DNA of 64,000 nucleotides, from the NCBI RefSeq assembly GCF_030345695.1, contig NZ_JAUASV010000013.1, positions 25,442-89,441 on the forward strand, in the 5' to 3' direction. The stretch is from Galbitalea sp. SE-J8 (lineage in GTDB: Bacteria; Actinomycetota; Actinomycetes; Actinomycetales; Microbacteriaceae). The translations under genes and the position numbers were made by a program. The notes beneath the pieces were generated by a model that was not told the origin of the DNA, did not search any database, and saw nothing but the letters and a program-made list of their open reading frames with translations. This document shows positions 24,665-33,390 of this stretch, piece by piece; position 1 is the stretch's first letter; the number at the start of each line of letters is the position of its first letter.

Positions 24665-25150
24665 ATGGCCGGGAGCGGAGCGGGTGCGGGAGACCGCGAG
24701 ACGGGGGCCGAGCGGATGCCGGAGAGCAGCATCCGTCTGGTGAGCGCGTTCGCGGACGCCGGCTTCCCCCGCATGGCGGCGACCGTGCTCGTCGCGCTGC
24801 TCACGAGCGAGGCGGGCGCGCTCGACGCCGAGCAGCTCGCGGCCGTCACGGGTGCGAGCCCCGCGGCGATCTCGGGCGCGGTCAAGTACCTGCAGGTGGT
24901 CGGGATGATCGACCGTCACCGGATGCCGGGGCAGCGCCGGTACGTCTACGAGATCCCGGCGGCGTGGTACGCCACGAGCGTCAACAACGGCGCGATCTAC
25001 GAGAAGCTCATGCTCGCCGGGGAGGCCGCGGCATCCGACCTCGGCGCCGGGGCGCAGGCGCGCGTGCTCGACATGGTCGGCTTCTTCCGCTTCGTGCGGG
25101 GACGCCTGGCCGAGCTGCTCGCCGAGTGGCAGGAGCACGGCGGGCGTTGA
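24665..25150 (+). CDS. MarR/GbsR-like winged-helix regulator
   Basis: 161 residues. The winged helix is visible from RMAATVLVALLTSEAGALDA through LAAVTGASPAAISGAVKYLQ and MIDRHRMPGQRRYVYEIP. The arrangement is that of GbsR-like MarR proteins often linked to ABC exporters. The ATG at 24665 is chosen; a GTG at 24659 that overlaps the permease stop is equally possible and would show coupling. It is the last gene of the exporter operon and probably regulates it. Confidence 0.87.
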   Translation: MAGSGAGAGDRETGAERMPESSIRLVSAFADAGFPRMAATVLVALLTSEAGALDAEQLAAVTGASPAAISGAVKYLQVVGMIDRHRMPGQRRYVYEIPAAWYATSVNNGAIYEKLMLAGEAAASDLGAGAQARVLDMVGFFRFVRGRLAELLAEWQEHGGR

Positions 25151-25178
25151 GCCGCGCTGATCCCTCGCAGGGGGAGAG

Positions 25179-25451
25179 TCAGCCGCGGTCGATGCCGAAC
25201 GTGTGACGGTACAGCGCCTGCACGTCGCGGTCGAGGGTGTCGAAGCGCTGATCGACTCCGTCGAACCGCGCGGACATGGCGTCGAACCGGGCGGACACGG
25301 TATCGAACCGCGCGTCCATCTTGGCGTCGAGTCGGGCGATGTCGGCGCGCAGCACGCGCACGAGCAGGGTCGACATCACGCCGAGGGCGCCGAACGCGAA
25401 CGCCGCGAACACGCCCAGGGCGGTCCAGGTCTGCGCGTCGCTCACGGTCAT
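25179..25451 (-). CDS. Small membrane-anchored coiled-coil protein
   Basis: 90 residues. One N-terminal span (WTALGVFAAFAFGALGVMST) is followed by a regular seven-residue pattern of the form ARFDxxx (DARFDTVSARFDAMSARFDG), which should form a coiled coil that may oligomerise. Small proteins of this build are common in actinobacteria and phages, with no known function. The start ATG is 3 bases beyond the end of the neighbouring frame at 25448. Confidence 0.77.
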   Translation of the reverse strand: MTVSDAQTWTALGVFAAFAFGALGVMSTLLVRVLRADIARLDAKMDARFDTVSARFDAMSARFDGVDQRFDTLDRDVQALYRHTFGIDRG

Positions 25452-25807
25452 CCTCCTATTGTCATCGAGGATCGGGAGTCTGTCACCCGCTCAGACGGAG
25501 AAGCCGGTCCAGGCCGCGCGCGGTGGCAAGGGAACGCCGACCGGGGGTTGGGGAGGAGCGATCGCCGATCGATCAGCGGCTGGAAGGACGCCCGCGCGCG
25601 AAGTCGCGTAGCGCCTGGGGCGCTTCGCGCTCGGGTGGGAGGTCCGACCACGAGTCCGGCGACGAGAAACCCCGGGTCGATCTCGAGCGACTGGGCGATG
25701 CGCACCAGGGTCGCCAGGTTCGGCAGTGCCGTGCCGGTCTCGTACCGGCCGAGGTTGGCGGCGTCGACATCCTCGCTCACGTCAGCGATGACGTCGCTGG
25801 TCTTCAC
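25448..25807 (-). CDS. Incomplete XRE-family helix-turn-helix protein
   Basis: About 120 codons from a GTG at 25807. Residues 1-55 hold the second half of an XRE-type helix-turn-helix (DAANLGRYETGTALPNLATL, VRIAQSLEIDPGFLV). The first helix (usually a LRxxRxxxGLSQEELA stretch) is absent or unrecognisable, and the last 60 residues are Arg/Pro/Ser-rich and look non-native. I infer a truncated or frameshifted regulator. No ribosome site is evident. Confidence 0.42.
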   Translation of the reverse strand: MKTSDVIADVSEDVDAANLGRYETGTALPNLATLVRIAQSLEIDPGFLVAGLVVGPPTRARSAPGATRLRARASFQPLIDRRSLLPNPRSAFPCHRARPGPASPSERVTDSRSSMTIGG

Positions 25808-25865
25808 GAGAGCTGCTCGGTGGGCACGCCCTGCGCGCGCGGCGGCCGGCCGTAGGCTGAAGCGC

Positions 25866-27875
25866 ATGAACGACGCGTCAGCCGCCCCGAACGCCCCCGC
25901 CGCCGAGCCGACCGCCACCCTCGCATCCGGAATCCGCACCGCCGACCTCGACCCCGCCGTCCGGCCCCAGGACGACCTGTTCCGGCACGTGAACGGCCGC
26001 TGGATCGAGCGCACCGAGATCCCCGCCGACAAGGCGCGCTACGGCAGCTTCTACGCGCTCGCGGAGGAGGCCGAGAAGGCTGTGCACGCGATCATCGAGG
26101 AGTCGCAGCAGGCCGAGCCCGGCACCGAGGCGCGCAAGATCGGCGACCTGTTCGCGAGCTTCATGGACGAGGAGCGCATCGAGGCGCTCGGCGCGACGCC
26201 TATCGTGCCGCTGCTCGCCGAGGCGACCGCTCCGACGACCACGAGCGAGTTTCTGCGCGCGCTCGGCGCGCTCGAGCGCCGCGGCATCGGCGGCTTCTTC
26301 GGCATCTACATCGACAACGACCCGGGCGACCCGAGCCGCTACCTGCCGTTCTTCGTGCAGGGCGGCATCGGACTCCCCGACGAGTCGTACTACCGCGAGG
26401 AGCGCTTCGCCGACGTGCGCGACCGGTACCTCGCGTTCGTCGAGAAGCAGCTCGCGAGCGCGGGAGCGACGGAAGCTGCGGCCGCGGCCGGGCGTATCCT
26501 CGCGCTCGAGACCGACCTGGCCGCCTTCCACTGGAACAACGTCGACTCGCGCGACAGCGAGAAGACCTACAACCTGCGCTCGTGGGACGAGCTGCGCGCG
26601 ATGGCCGCCGGCGTCGACCTCGACGCGTGGGCCGAGGGCATGGGTGTGCCGGCATCCGCGTTCGCCGAGGTCGTCGCCTACCAGCCGAGCTTCGTCGAGG
26701 GCCTCGCGACGCTGCTCACCGAGGAGCGTCTCGACGACTGGAAGGTGTGGCTCGCCTGGCAGGTCGTGCGCTCCAACGCCGCCTACCTGTCGAGCGAGTT
26801 CGTCGAGGCCAACTTCGACTTCTACGGCCGCACGCTCACCGGCACGCCCGAGATGCGCGCCCGCTGGAAGCGCGGCGTGAGCCTCACCGAGGGCGCGCTC
26901 GGTGAGGCGATCGGCCGGATCTACGTCGAACGGCACTTCCCGCCGAGCGCGAAGACCGCGATGGACGAGCTCGTCGGCAACCTCATCGAGGCGTACCGCG
27001 AGAGCATCACGAACCTCGACTGGATGACGGATGCCACGCGCGAACGTGCCCTCGCCAAGCTCGACCGGTTCACGCCGAAGATCGGTTTCCCGGTGAAGTG
27101 GCGCGACTACTCCACGCTCGCGATCGATCCGTCCGACCTGATCGCGAACGTGCGCGCGGCCGACGAGTTCGAGTTCCAGCGCGAGATCGGCAAGATCGGC
27201 TCGCCGATCGACCGCGACGAGTGGTTCATGCTGCCGCAGACGATCAACGCGTACTACAACCCCGGGTTCAACGAGATCGTGTTCCCGGCGGCGATCCTGC
27301 AGTTCCCGTTCTTCGACGAGACCCGGGATGCGGCGGCCAACTACGGCGCGATCGGCGCGGTCATCGGACACGAGATCGGGCACGGCTTCGACGACCAGGG
27401 CTCCAAGTTCGACGGCGACGGCCGGCTCACCGACTGGTGGACCGCCGACGACCGCGCCGCGTTCGAGACGCGCACGGCATCCCTCATCGCCCAGTACGAG
27501 CCGCTCGTGCCCGCCCAGCTGACCGGCGACGAGCACCACGTCAACGGCGCCCTGACGATCGGCGAGAACATCGGCGACCTCGGCGGGCTGTCGATCGCGT
27601 GGAAGGCCTACCTCATCTCGCTCGACGGCGCCGAGCCGCCGATCGTCGACGGGCTCACGGGCGCCGAACGCTTCTTCCTGTCGTGGGCGCAGGCCTGGCA
27701 GCAGCGGTCGCGCGACGAGGAGGTCATCCGTCTGCTCGCGATCGATCCGCACTCGCCGAACGAGTTCCGCTGCAACCAGATCGTGCGCAACATCGACGAG
27801 TTCTACGCGACCTTCGGGGTCACGCCGGACGACGCACTGTGGCTCGATCCGGAGGAGCGCGTCACGATCTGGTGA
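25866..27875 (+). CDS. M13-family zinc metallopeptidase (PepO/neprilysin type)
   Basis: 669 residues, normal for the family. The zinc site is AVIGHEIGHGFDDQGSKFD (HExxH, about residue 500) with the third ligand Glu in GENIGDLGGL. The substrate-binding NAYYNPGFNEIVFPAAILQ stretch and the final FRCNQIVRNIDEFY segment are also typical. No signal peptide is seen, so it is probably cytoplasmic, cleaving short peptides. It stands as a single gene, with a serine-hydrolase-like gene 35 bp downstream in the same direction. Confidence 0.96.
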   Translation: MNDASAAPNAPAAEPTATLASGIRTADLDPAVRPQDDLFRHVNGRWIERTEIPADKARYGSFYALAEEAEKAVHAIIEESQQAEPGTEARKIGDLFASFMDEERIEALGATPIVPLLAEATAPTTTSEFLRALGALERRGIGGFFGIYIDNDPGDPSRYLPFFVQGGIGLPDESYYREERFADVRDRYLAFVEKQLASAGATEAAAAAGRILALETDLAAFHWNNVDSRDSEKTYNLRSWDELRAMAAGVDLDAWAEGMGVPASAFAEVVAYQPSFVEGLATLLTEERLDDWKVWLAWQVVRSNAAYLSSEFVEANFDFYGRTLTGTPEMRARWKRGVSLTEGALGEAIGRIYVERHFPPSAKTAMDELVGNLIEAYRESITNLDWMTDATRERALAKLDRFTPKIGFPVKWRDYSTLAIDPSDLIANVRAADEFEFQREIGKIGSPIDRDEWFMLPQTINAYYNPGFNEIVFPAAILQFPFFDETRDAAANYGAIGAVIGHEIGHGFDDQGSKFDGDGRLTDWWTADDRAAFETRTASLIAQYEPLVPAQLTGDEHHVNGALTIGENIGDLGGLSIAWKAYLISLDGAEPPIVDGLTGAERFFLSWAQAWQQRSRDEEVIRLLAIDPHSPNEFRCNQIVRNIDEFYATFGVTPDDALWLDPEERVTIW

Positions 27876-27909
27876 CGCGCCCCGCCGACCAGGAGTCCAG
27901 GAGGCCAGG

Positions 27910-28806
27910 ATGATCGAATCGCGCGAGCGCAGCAGCGCGCGGCGGCGTTCCCGCGCCGGCCGGCACGTCGGCGAGTCCGCTCCGAGCTTCGAGGGGTCGT
28001 TCCGCGCGCTGGGCACGCTCGCCTACGAGGGCGCGGCGGTATCGGCGCACGTGACGGATGCCGCGTCCGGGGCCACCCTGCTGGCGATCGATGACCGCGT
28101 GGCGCTGCCGACGGCATCCGTGGGCATGGTGCTGCTGCTCGCGGAGGTGAGTGCGCGGCTGACGGCCGAGGGCGGGGGCGCGTTCGGGATCGTCGACAAG
28201 GACTCCGCTGCGCGGGTCGGCGAGAGCGGGCTCTGGCAGCACCTCCGAGTGCCCGCGCTGCCGGTCGTCGACCTCGCCGCGCTCATCGGAGCGACGAACG
28301 ACAACCTCGCGACGAACCTGCTGCTCGACCGCGTGGGCCTCGACGCGGTGCGGTCGCGCGCGGAGTCCCTGGGGCTCTCGCGCACGGCGCTCCTGGATCG
28401 CGCGCGTGACGATCGCGGACCGGACGACGCCCCGCAGTTCTCGGTCGGCTCGACGGCGGAGCTCGCGGGACTGTTCGCCGCCCTCGCGCGCGGCGAAGCG
28501 GTCGACCGGGTCACGAGCGAGCGGGTGCTCGACTGGCTCTCGCTCGGCTCCGACCTGTCGATGGTCGCGAGCGCGTTCGGGCTCGACCCCCTCGCTCATC
28601 GCGGCACCGATCACGGCCTGCGCCTCGTGAACACGACCGGAACGGATGCGGGCGTGCGCAGCGAGGTCGGCACGCTGAGCGGTCCGCGCGGCCGGGTCGC
28701 CTACGCCGTGACGGTGCAGTTCGACGACGACTCGATCGCGCGGCGGCTGCGCGCCCTCGAGGCGATGCGCACGGTCGGTTCCGACGTGCTCGAATACGTG
28801 AGCTGA
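27910..28806 (+). CDS. Beta-lactamase-like serine hydrolase lacking the catalytic lysine
   Basis: 298 residues with the class A beta-lactamase fold, and AGGAGG just upstream of the ATG. The SxxK motif that should follow the first helix reads ALPTASVGMVLLL: the nucleophile serine is there, but methionine (ATG) replaces lysine (AAG), a single-base change. The SDN-like motif is IGATNDNLATN, and the KTG-like motif is VNTTGTDAGVRSEVG. No signal peptide is obvious. The missing lysine suggests loss of hydrolase activity or a binding role. Followed by a cluster of palindromic repeats. Confidence 0.87.
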   Translation: MIESRERSSARRRSRAGRHVGESAPSFEGSFRALGTLAYEGAAVSAHVTDAASGATLLAIDDRVALPTASVGMVLLLAEVSARLTAEGGGAFGIVDKDSAARVGESGLWQHLRVPALPVVDLAALIGATNDNLATNLLLDRVGLDAVRSRAESLGLSRTALLDRARDDRGPDDAPQFSVGSTAELAGLFAALARGEAVDRVTSERVLDWLSLGSDLSMVASAFGLDPLAHRGTDHGLRLVNTTGTDAGVRSEVGTLSGPRGRVAYAVTVQFDDDSIARRLRALEAMRTVGSDVLEYVS

Positions 28807-28814
28807 CCGCCGCA

Positions 28815-29110
28815 CGCCGTCGGTTGAGGAGCCCGCGAGCAGGCGTCTCGAAACCATCGGTGGTGGTCTCGAGACGCGGCCTCGCTGCGCTCGGGCGCTC
28901 CTCGACCGGCGGAGGGGGCGCTCCTCGACCGGCGGGGGTCGCACGGTGTTGGTTGAGGAGCCCGCGAGCGGAGCGAGCAGGCGTCTCGAAACCATCGTTG
29001 GTGGTCTCGAGACGCGGCCTCGCTGCGCTCGGGCGCTCCTCGACCGGCGGAGGGGGCGCTCCTCGACCGGCGGAGGGGGCGCTCCTCGACCGGCGGAGGG
29101 GGCGCTCGAC
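28815..29110. repeat. Cluster of GTCTCGAGAC-type palindromic repeats
   Basis: Two copies (about 28823-28912 and 28952-29050) of a long imperfect palindrome: GGTTGAGGAGCCCGCGAG, then GCGTCTCGAAACCATC, a mirror GGTGGTCTCGAGACGC, and GCTCCTCGACCGGCGG. The second copy contains GAGCGGAGCGAGCAG where the first has a deletion. Four or five tandem remnants of CTCCTCGACCGGCGGAGGGGG follow up to 29110. The 366-bp gap between the serine hydrolase and hemA holds no gene; near 29110-29170 a short minus-strand stretch looks coding but has no identifiable family. Confidence 0.85.
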
Positions 29111-29172
29111 GAGCGCGACGACGAGCGCGACGCCGAGCGCGACGGTGAGCAGCGCGAGGTCGCGGGGCCGGA

Positions 29173-30426
29173 TCAGGCCGAGTCGCGCTCCGCCTCGCCG
29201 ACGGATGCCGCGGCCTCCGGCACCTCGACGCCGAACAGCGCCTCGACCGCGGTGACGAATGCGGCGGCCTCGCCGGCGCGGGCGAGCTCGCGTCCGCGCT
29301 CGCTCGGACCGTGCAGCAGCACGCCCGCGAAATGGCGCAGCGCCTGCTCGACGCGGCCGTCCTCGTCGTGCTTCGCGGCGCGCGCGACCTCGGTCTCGAG
29401 CAGGCCGAGCACGTGGCTGCGCAGCGCGACGATCGCCGGGTCGATCCTCGCGTCGGCGGCGAAGTCGGCGGCGGCGCTCGCGACGATCGCGCGCGCGTCC
29501 CGGGTCGCGGTGAGCTGCTCGAGCGGGGCGTGCAGGCCGATCGTCTCGAGGTCGAGCAGCGCGACGCCCTCGACACCGGCCACGCCGGGGTCGACGTTGC
29601 GTGGCAGGCCGAGGTCGACGATGAGACGGCGCCCGGGCGCGACATCCGCCGCGGTGATCGCGAGGTTCGCGGTGCAGGTGAGCACGACATCCGCCGCGGC
29701 GATCGCGGGAGCGAGCTCGAGCGCGTGCCGCAGTCCGTGCTTGAGCGCGAACGCGGCGCCGCGGCCGGAGGGGGAGAACACGGCGATGTCGACGACGCCG
29801 CGGTCGCGCAGCGCGGCGACGGTCGTCGCGGCGTACTGGCCCGTGCCGACGACGAGCACGGGCGTCGCGCTCCAGTCGGCGATGCGGCTGCCGACGAGCT
29901 CGAGCGCGAGGCGCACGAGGGAGCGCCCGGCGCCACCGAGCGAGGTGCGGTTCTTCACGCCGCGCGAAGTGTGCGACGCGCGCTGGAACAAGCGTTCGAG
30001 CGCGCTCGAGGTCGTGCCGCCCCGCCGCGCCGCGTCGAGCGCGCGGCCGACCTGGCCGGCGATCTCGTCCTCGCCGACGACGATCGACTCGAGACCGCTC
30101 GTGACGGCGAACAGGTGGTGGGCGACGTCGTCACCGTCGAGCACGGTGACCTGCGAGCGCAGCGCGTCGAGCGTGACCCCGGATGCCGCGGCGAGCGCCT
30201 CGAACGTCGTCTCGACCGCGACCGCACGGGCGGCCGTGAGCGGCTCGTCGATGTCGAGGTAGGCCTCGAACCGGTTGCAGGTCGCGAGCACGACGGCGCC
30301 CGTGACGACCTCGCCGCTCTCGACGAGGGCGGCCTGGGCCGCGGGGGCTCCGGTGGAGAGTGCCTCGAGCAGGTCGAACGACGCGTTGCGGTGGTTCGCG
30401 GTCAGGCACAGGAGCACGTACCTCAT
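29173..30426 (-). CDS. hemA: Glutamyl-tRNA reductase
   Basis: 417 residues. First committed step of haem synthesis: reduces glutamyl-tRNA to glutamate-1-semialdehyde with NADPH. Catalytic cysteine in [13 protein letters not shown] (about residue 50), the [14 protein letters not shown] and [18 protein letters not shown] substrate segments, the NADPH site [16 protein letters not shown], and a C-terminal dimerisation helix. The ATG at 30426 starts with the expected [20 protein letters not shown]. It is divergent from hemE-hemY, about 100 bp apart, so the two haem transcripts probably share a control region. Confidence 0.96.
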   Translation of the reverse strand: MRYVLLCLTANHRNASFDLLEALSTGAPAAQAALVESGEVVTGAVVLATCNRFEAYLDIDEPLTAARAVAVETTFEALAAASGVTLDALRSQVTVLDGDDVAHHLFAVTSGLESIVVGEDEIAGQVGRALDAARRGGTTSSALERLFQRASHTSRGVKNRTSLGGAGRSLVRLALELVGSRIADWSATPVLVVGTGQYAATTVAALRDRGVVDIAVFSPSGRGAAFALKHGLRHALELAPAIAAADVVLTCTANLAITAADVAPGRRLIVDLGLPRNVDPGVAGVEGVALLDLETIGLHAPLEQLTATRDARAIVASAAADFAADARIDPAIVALRSHVLGLLETEVARAAKHDEDGRVEQALRHFAGVLLHGPSERGRELARAGEAAAFVTAVEALFGVEVPEAAASVGEAERDSA

Positions 30427-30526
30427 TATGCGCTCGCCGCGCCGCATCCCCCCGCCCCCGGCCACGGCGCGAGCGCGCGCGCCCACGGCGAGGGGCCAGG
30501 ATGCGGCACCGCCTAGGGTGGACGCC

Positions 30527-31579
30527 GTGGTCCTGCCCCCCGAACATCCGCTCGCGACGGGCGCGACCGCATCCGCCCCGCTCATCCGCGCGTACCGGGG
30601 CGACCGTCCGGAGCGGCTGCCGGTCTGGTTCATGCGCCAGGCGGGGCGCTCGCTGCCCGAGTACCGCGAGCTGCGCGTCGGCACGCGGATGCTCGACGCG
30701 TGCCTCACGCCCGAGCTCGCGAGCGAGATCACGCTGCAGCCGGTGCGCCGCCACGGCGTCGACGCGGGCATCTTCTTCAGCGACATCGTCATCCCGGCGC
30801 GGCTCGCGGGCCTCGAGGTCGAGATCGTGCCGGGCCGGGGGCCGGTGTTCGCGAACCCGATCCGCACGGCATCCGACGTGCTGCGGCTGCGCCCGCTCGA
30901 CCCGGATGCGCTCGCCCCGATCCGCGAGGCCGTCGCGCGCACGGTCGCCGAGCTCGGCGCGACTCCGCTCATCGGCTTCGCCGGCGCCCCGTTCACGCTC
31001 GCGAGCTACCTCATCGAGGGCGGCCCGTCGAAGGACCAGCAGCGCGCCCGCAGCCTGATGTACTCCGACCCGGCCACCTGGGCGGCGCTGCTCAACTGGT
31101 GCGCCGACATCTCGGGCGAGTTCCTGCTCGCGCAGGTCGAGGCCGGCGCGTCGGCGGTGCAACTGTTCGACTCGTGGGTCGGCTCGCTCTCCGAGCGCGA
31201 CTACATCCGCCGCGTCGCCCCGCACTCGGCGCGCGTGCTGTCGCACCTGCGCGGCACCGACGTGCCCAAGGTGCACTTCGGACTGGGCGCGAGCGGCTTC
31301 CTGAGCGCGATGCGCGCCATCGGAGCGGATGCGGTCGGCATCGACTGGCGCCTGCCGCTCGACGAGGCCGCGGCCCGCATCCCCGGGGTGCCGTTGCAGG
31401 GCAACATCGACCCCGCGCTGCTGAGCGCGCCGTGGCCGACCCTGCGCTCCCACGTGGTCGACGTCGTGGAGCGCGGGCGGGACGCTCCCGCGCACGTCGT
31501 GAACCTCGGGCACGGCGTGCCGCCCGCGACGGACCCCGACGTGCTCACCCGCATCGTCGAGCTGGTGCACGGGCTGTGA
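30527..31579 (+). CDS. hemE: Uroporphyrinogen decarboxylase
   Basis: 350 residues. Removes four carboxyls from uroporphyrinogen III to give coproporphyrinogen III. The N-terminal signature [16 protein letters not shown] (about residues 30-45), [16 protein letters not shown] and the C-terminal GNIDPALL and [12 protein letters not shown] are all present. I prefer the GTG at 30527, with AGGG 8 bases upstream; a GTG at 30518 would add three residues. The stop overlaps the hemY start (GTGA). Confidence 0.96.
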   Translation: MVLPPEHPLATGATASAPLIRAYRGDRPERLPVWFMRQAGRSLPEYRELRVGTRMLDACLTPELASEITLQPVRRHGVDAGIFFSDIVIPARLAGLEVEIVPGRGPVFANPIRTASDVLRLRPLDPDALAPIREAVARTVAELGATPLIGFAGAPFTLASYLIEGGPSKDQQRARSLMYSDPATWAALLNWCADISGEFLLAQVEAGASAVQLFDSWVGSLSERDYIRRVAPHSARVLSHLRGTDVPKVHFGLGASGFLSAMRAIGADAVGIDWRLPLDEAAARIPGVPLQGNIDPALLSAPWPTLRSHVVDVVERGRDAPAHVVNLGHGVPPATDPDVLTRIVELVHGL

Positions 31580-32787
31580 CCGACGCCGCGGGACTCGAGG
31601 TCACGGTCGTCGGCGGCGGCCTCGGCGGCCTCGTCGCGGCGCGCCGCCTCGCGCTCGGAGGAGCATCCGTCACCCTGCTCGAGGCGGGCGACCGCCTCGG
31701 CGGCACGGTGACGCACCACGTCGTGGGCGGAATCGTGCTCGACGCGGGTGCCGAGAGCTTCGCGACCCGGGCCGGCACGGTCGAGGGGCTCGCCCGCAGC
31801 CTCGGCCTCGGCGACGAGGTGGTGCCGCCGACCGGCGGCGGCTCGTGGCTGCACCGCGCGGCGGGCGCCGTGCCGCTGCCCGCGACGAGCATCGTCGGCA
31901 TCCCGGGCGTGCCGCTCGCGCGCGACGTCGTGCGCGTCGTGGGCTGGCGGACGGCGGCGCGCGCGATGCTCGACGAGCTCATCCCCGGCACGGTCGGCGA
32001 CGCGGCCACGTCGCTCGGCGCGCTCGTGCGGCGACGGATGGGCGCGGGCGTGCTCGAGCAGCTCGTCGCCCCCGTCGTGATGGGCGTGCACTCGCAGCAT
32101 CCGGACGTCCTCGAGGTCGACCGCGTCGCGCCCGGCCTTCGGGCGGCGATGCGTCGCGAGGGCTCGCTCGCGAAGGGCGTGCGCGATCTGCGCGATCGGG
32201 CGCCCGCGGGCGCGGCCGTGCTCGGCATCCGCGGCGGCGTGCACCGGCTCGTCGACGAGCTGGCCGCCGACCTGGACCGCTTCGGCGTGCGCGTCGAGAT
32301 CGGCCGGCGGGTCGACCGCGACGAGCCGCTGCCGGGTGAGGTGGTGTGGGCCGCGAACGACACCCCGGTCGCGACCCGGGTCTGGCTCGTCACCCTCGTC
32401 GTCGAGCAGCCCGCGCTCGACGCGAACCCGCGCGGCAGCGGCCTGCTCGTCGTGCCCGGCACGCCGGGTGTCGGCGCGAAGGCGCTCACCCACGGCACGG
32501 CGAAGTGGGGCTGGCTGCGTGAGAGGGCGGGCGCCGGCCGCCACGTCATCCGGCTGTCCTACGACCACGAGCCGACGCTCGCGGAGGCGCAGACGGATGC
32601 CGCGGTGCTGCTCGGCACGCCCCTCGGCGCGGTCGTCGGCACCGACGTCGTCGCGTGGACCCGCGCGTCGCCGCGCACCCTCACCGACGACGAGCGCTGG
32701 TACGTCGGCGAGTCGGTCGCGGGCACGGGCATCGCGAACGTCGTCGCGCACGCCGAGCGCGTCGCCGGCGAGCTGCTCGCGGGCTGA
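31576..32787 (+). CDS. hemY: Coproporphyrinogen III / protoporphyrinogen oxidase
   Basis: 403 residues, somewhat shorter than the usual 450-480. FAD-binding start EVTVVGGGLGGLVAARRLA, then LLEAGDRLGGTVTHHVV, GAESFATR, and a C-terminal FAD segment near GIANVVAHAERVAGELL. In actinobacteria with hemQ this enzyme oxidises coproporphyrinogen III to coproporphyrin III using oxygen. GTG start overlapping the hemE stop. The set hemE-hemY is clearly one transcription unit. Confidence 0.94.
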   Translation: MTDAAGLEVTVVGGGLGGLVAARRLALGGASVTLLEAGDRLGGTVTHHVVGGIVLDAGAESFATRAGTVEGLARSLGLGDEVVPPTGGGSWLHRAAGAVPLPATSIVGIPGVPLARDVVRVVGWRTAARAMLDELIPGTVGDAATSLGALVRRRMGAGVLEQLVAPVVMGVHSQHPDVLEVDRVAPGLRAAMRREGSLAKGVRDLRDRAPAGAAVLGIRGGVHRLVDELAADLDRFGVRVEIGRRVDRDEPLPGEVVWAANDTPVATRVWLVTLVVEQPALDANPRGSGLLVVPGTPGVGAKALTHGTAKWGWLRERAGAGRHVIRLSYDHEPTLAEAQTDAAVLLGTPLGAVVGTDVVAWTRASPRTLTDDERWYVGESVAGTGIANVVAHAERVAGELLAG

Positions 32788-32794
32788 CCGTCGT

Positions 32795-32834
32795 TTCGTC
32801 GATCGACGAAGCTGTTCGATCGACGAAGCTGTTC
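32795..32834. repeat. Palindrome with tandem 17-bp repeat after hemY
   Basis: TTCGTCGATCGACGAA (32795-32810) is a perfect 16-bp palindrome, and GATCGACGAAGCTGTTC is repeated directly at 32801-32817 and 32818-32834. It lies 8 bp after the hemY stop, so it may mark the transcript end or a duplicated protein-binding site. No T tract follows. Confidence 0.75.
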
Positions 32835-32927
32835 GTTCACGACCGGTCAATCGCTGCGACCCGCGCGGCCGACGGCGGTACCGACAGACCCTCTCCCGGG
32901 CGGGAGTACCGGACGAGAATTGACCGC

Positions 32928-33305
32928 ATGACGTCCTTCTCCCGCGCTGACCTCGACCGCATCGACGCCCCCGAGGAGGTCGGCATCTCCTCGTACCGCC
33001 CCGACGGCACCCTCCGCCCGTCCGTGACGATCTGGGGTGTGGCGACGGATGCCGGCTACTACGTGCGCAGCGCCCACGGCCCCGAGAACGGGTGGTTCCG
33101 CCGCCTCGTGGCGAGCGGTCGCGGGCGCCTGCGGGCGGGCGGAGCGGAGTACGACGTGACCCCCGTGCAGCCGACGGATGCAGAGCAGGCCGCCGTCGAC
33201 GCCGCCTACCTCGGCAAGTACGCGCGCTACCCGAGCATCGTGCGGGGAATCGTCGGGCCGGCCTGGCATCCAGTGACGCTGCGCCTCGACCCCTCGGTGC
33301 CGTGA
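32928..33305 (+). CDS. DUF2255 family protein
   Basis: 125 residues. Matches the DUF2255 pattern: an acidic start (FSRADLDRIDAPEEVGI), VTIWGVATDAGYYVRSAHGP with the conserved Trp/Tyr, then GWFRRLVASGRGRLRAGG and a C-terminal YPSIVRGIVGPAWHPVTLRL. Function unknown; related proteins are small and flavin-reductase-like in shape. Its TGA stop lies within the left arm of the 62-bp hairpin that follows. It breaks the haem gene order between hemY and hemQ. Confidence 0.8.
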   Translation: MTSFSRADLDRIDAPEEVGISSYRPDGTLRPSVTIWGVATDAGYYVRSAHGPENGWFRRLVASGRGRLRAGGAEYDVTPVQPTDAEQAAVDAAYLGKYARYPSIVRGIVGPAWHPVTLRLDPSVP

Positions 33306-33362
33306 GACGACGCAGATCGTCGTTTTGCCGCGCGCATAACGACGATCTGCGTCGTCTCAGCG
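33301..33362. repeat. 62-bp palindromic element, variant of the 64-bp family
   Basis: Perfect 21-bp arms (33304-33324 and 33338-33358, beginning GAGACGACGCAGATCG) around a 13-base loop. The ends CGTGAGACGACGCA and TGCGTCGTCTCAGCG resemble the 64-bp elements, and the loop TTGCCGCGCGCATAACGAC resembles the centre of copy E. It includes the stop codon of the DUF2255 gene. Confidence 0.85.
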
Positions 33363-33390
33363 CGCTCGCCGCCGACGGTAGCGTGGAGGA

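Noticed and set aside
28815..29110. A CRISPR array
   Set aside because: The repeats are long palindromes with irregular spacing and no unique 30-40-bp spacers, and no cas genes are present.
29110..29172. A separate small membrane-protein gene before hemA's end on the minus strand
   Set aside because: A short hydrophobic stretch can be read, but it has no start, no stop context and no family, and it merges into repeats.
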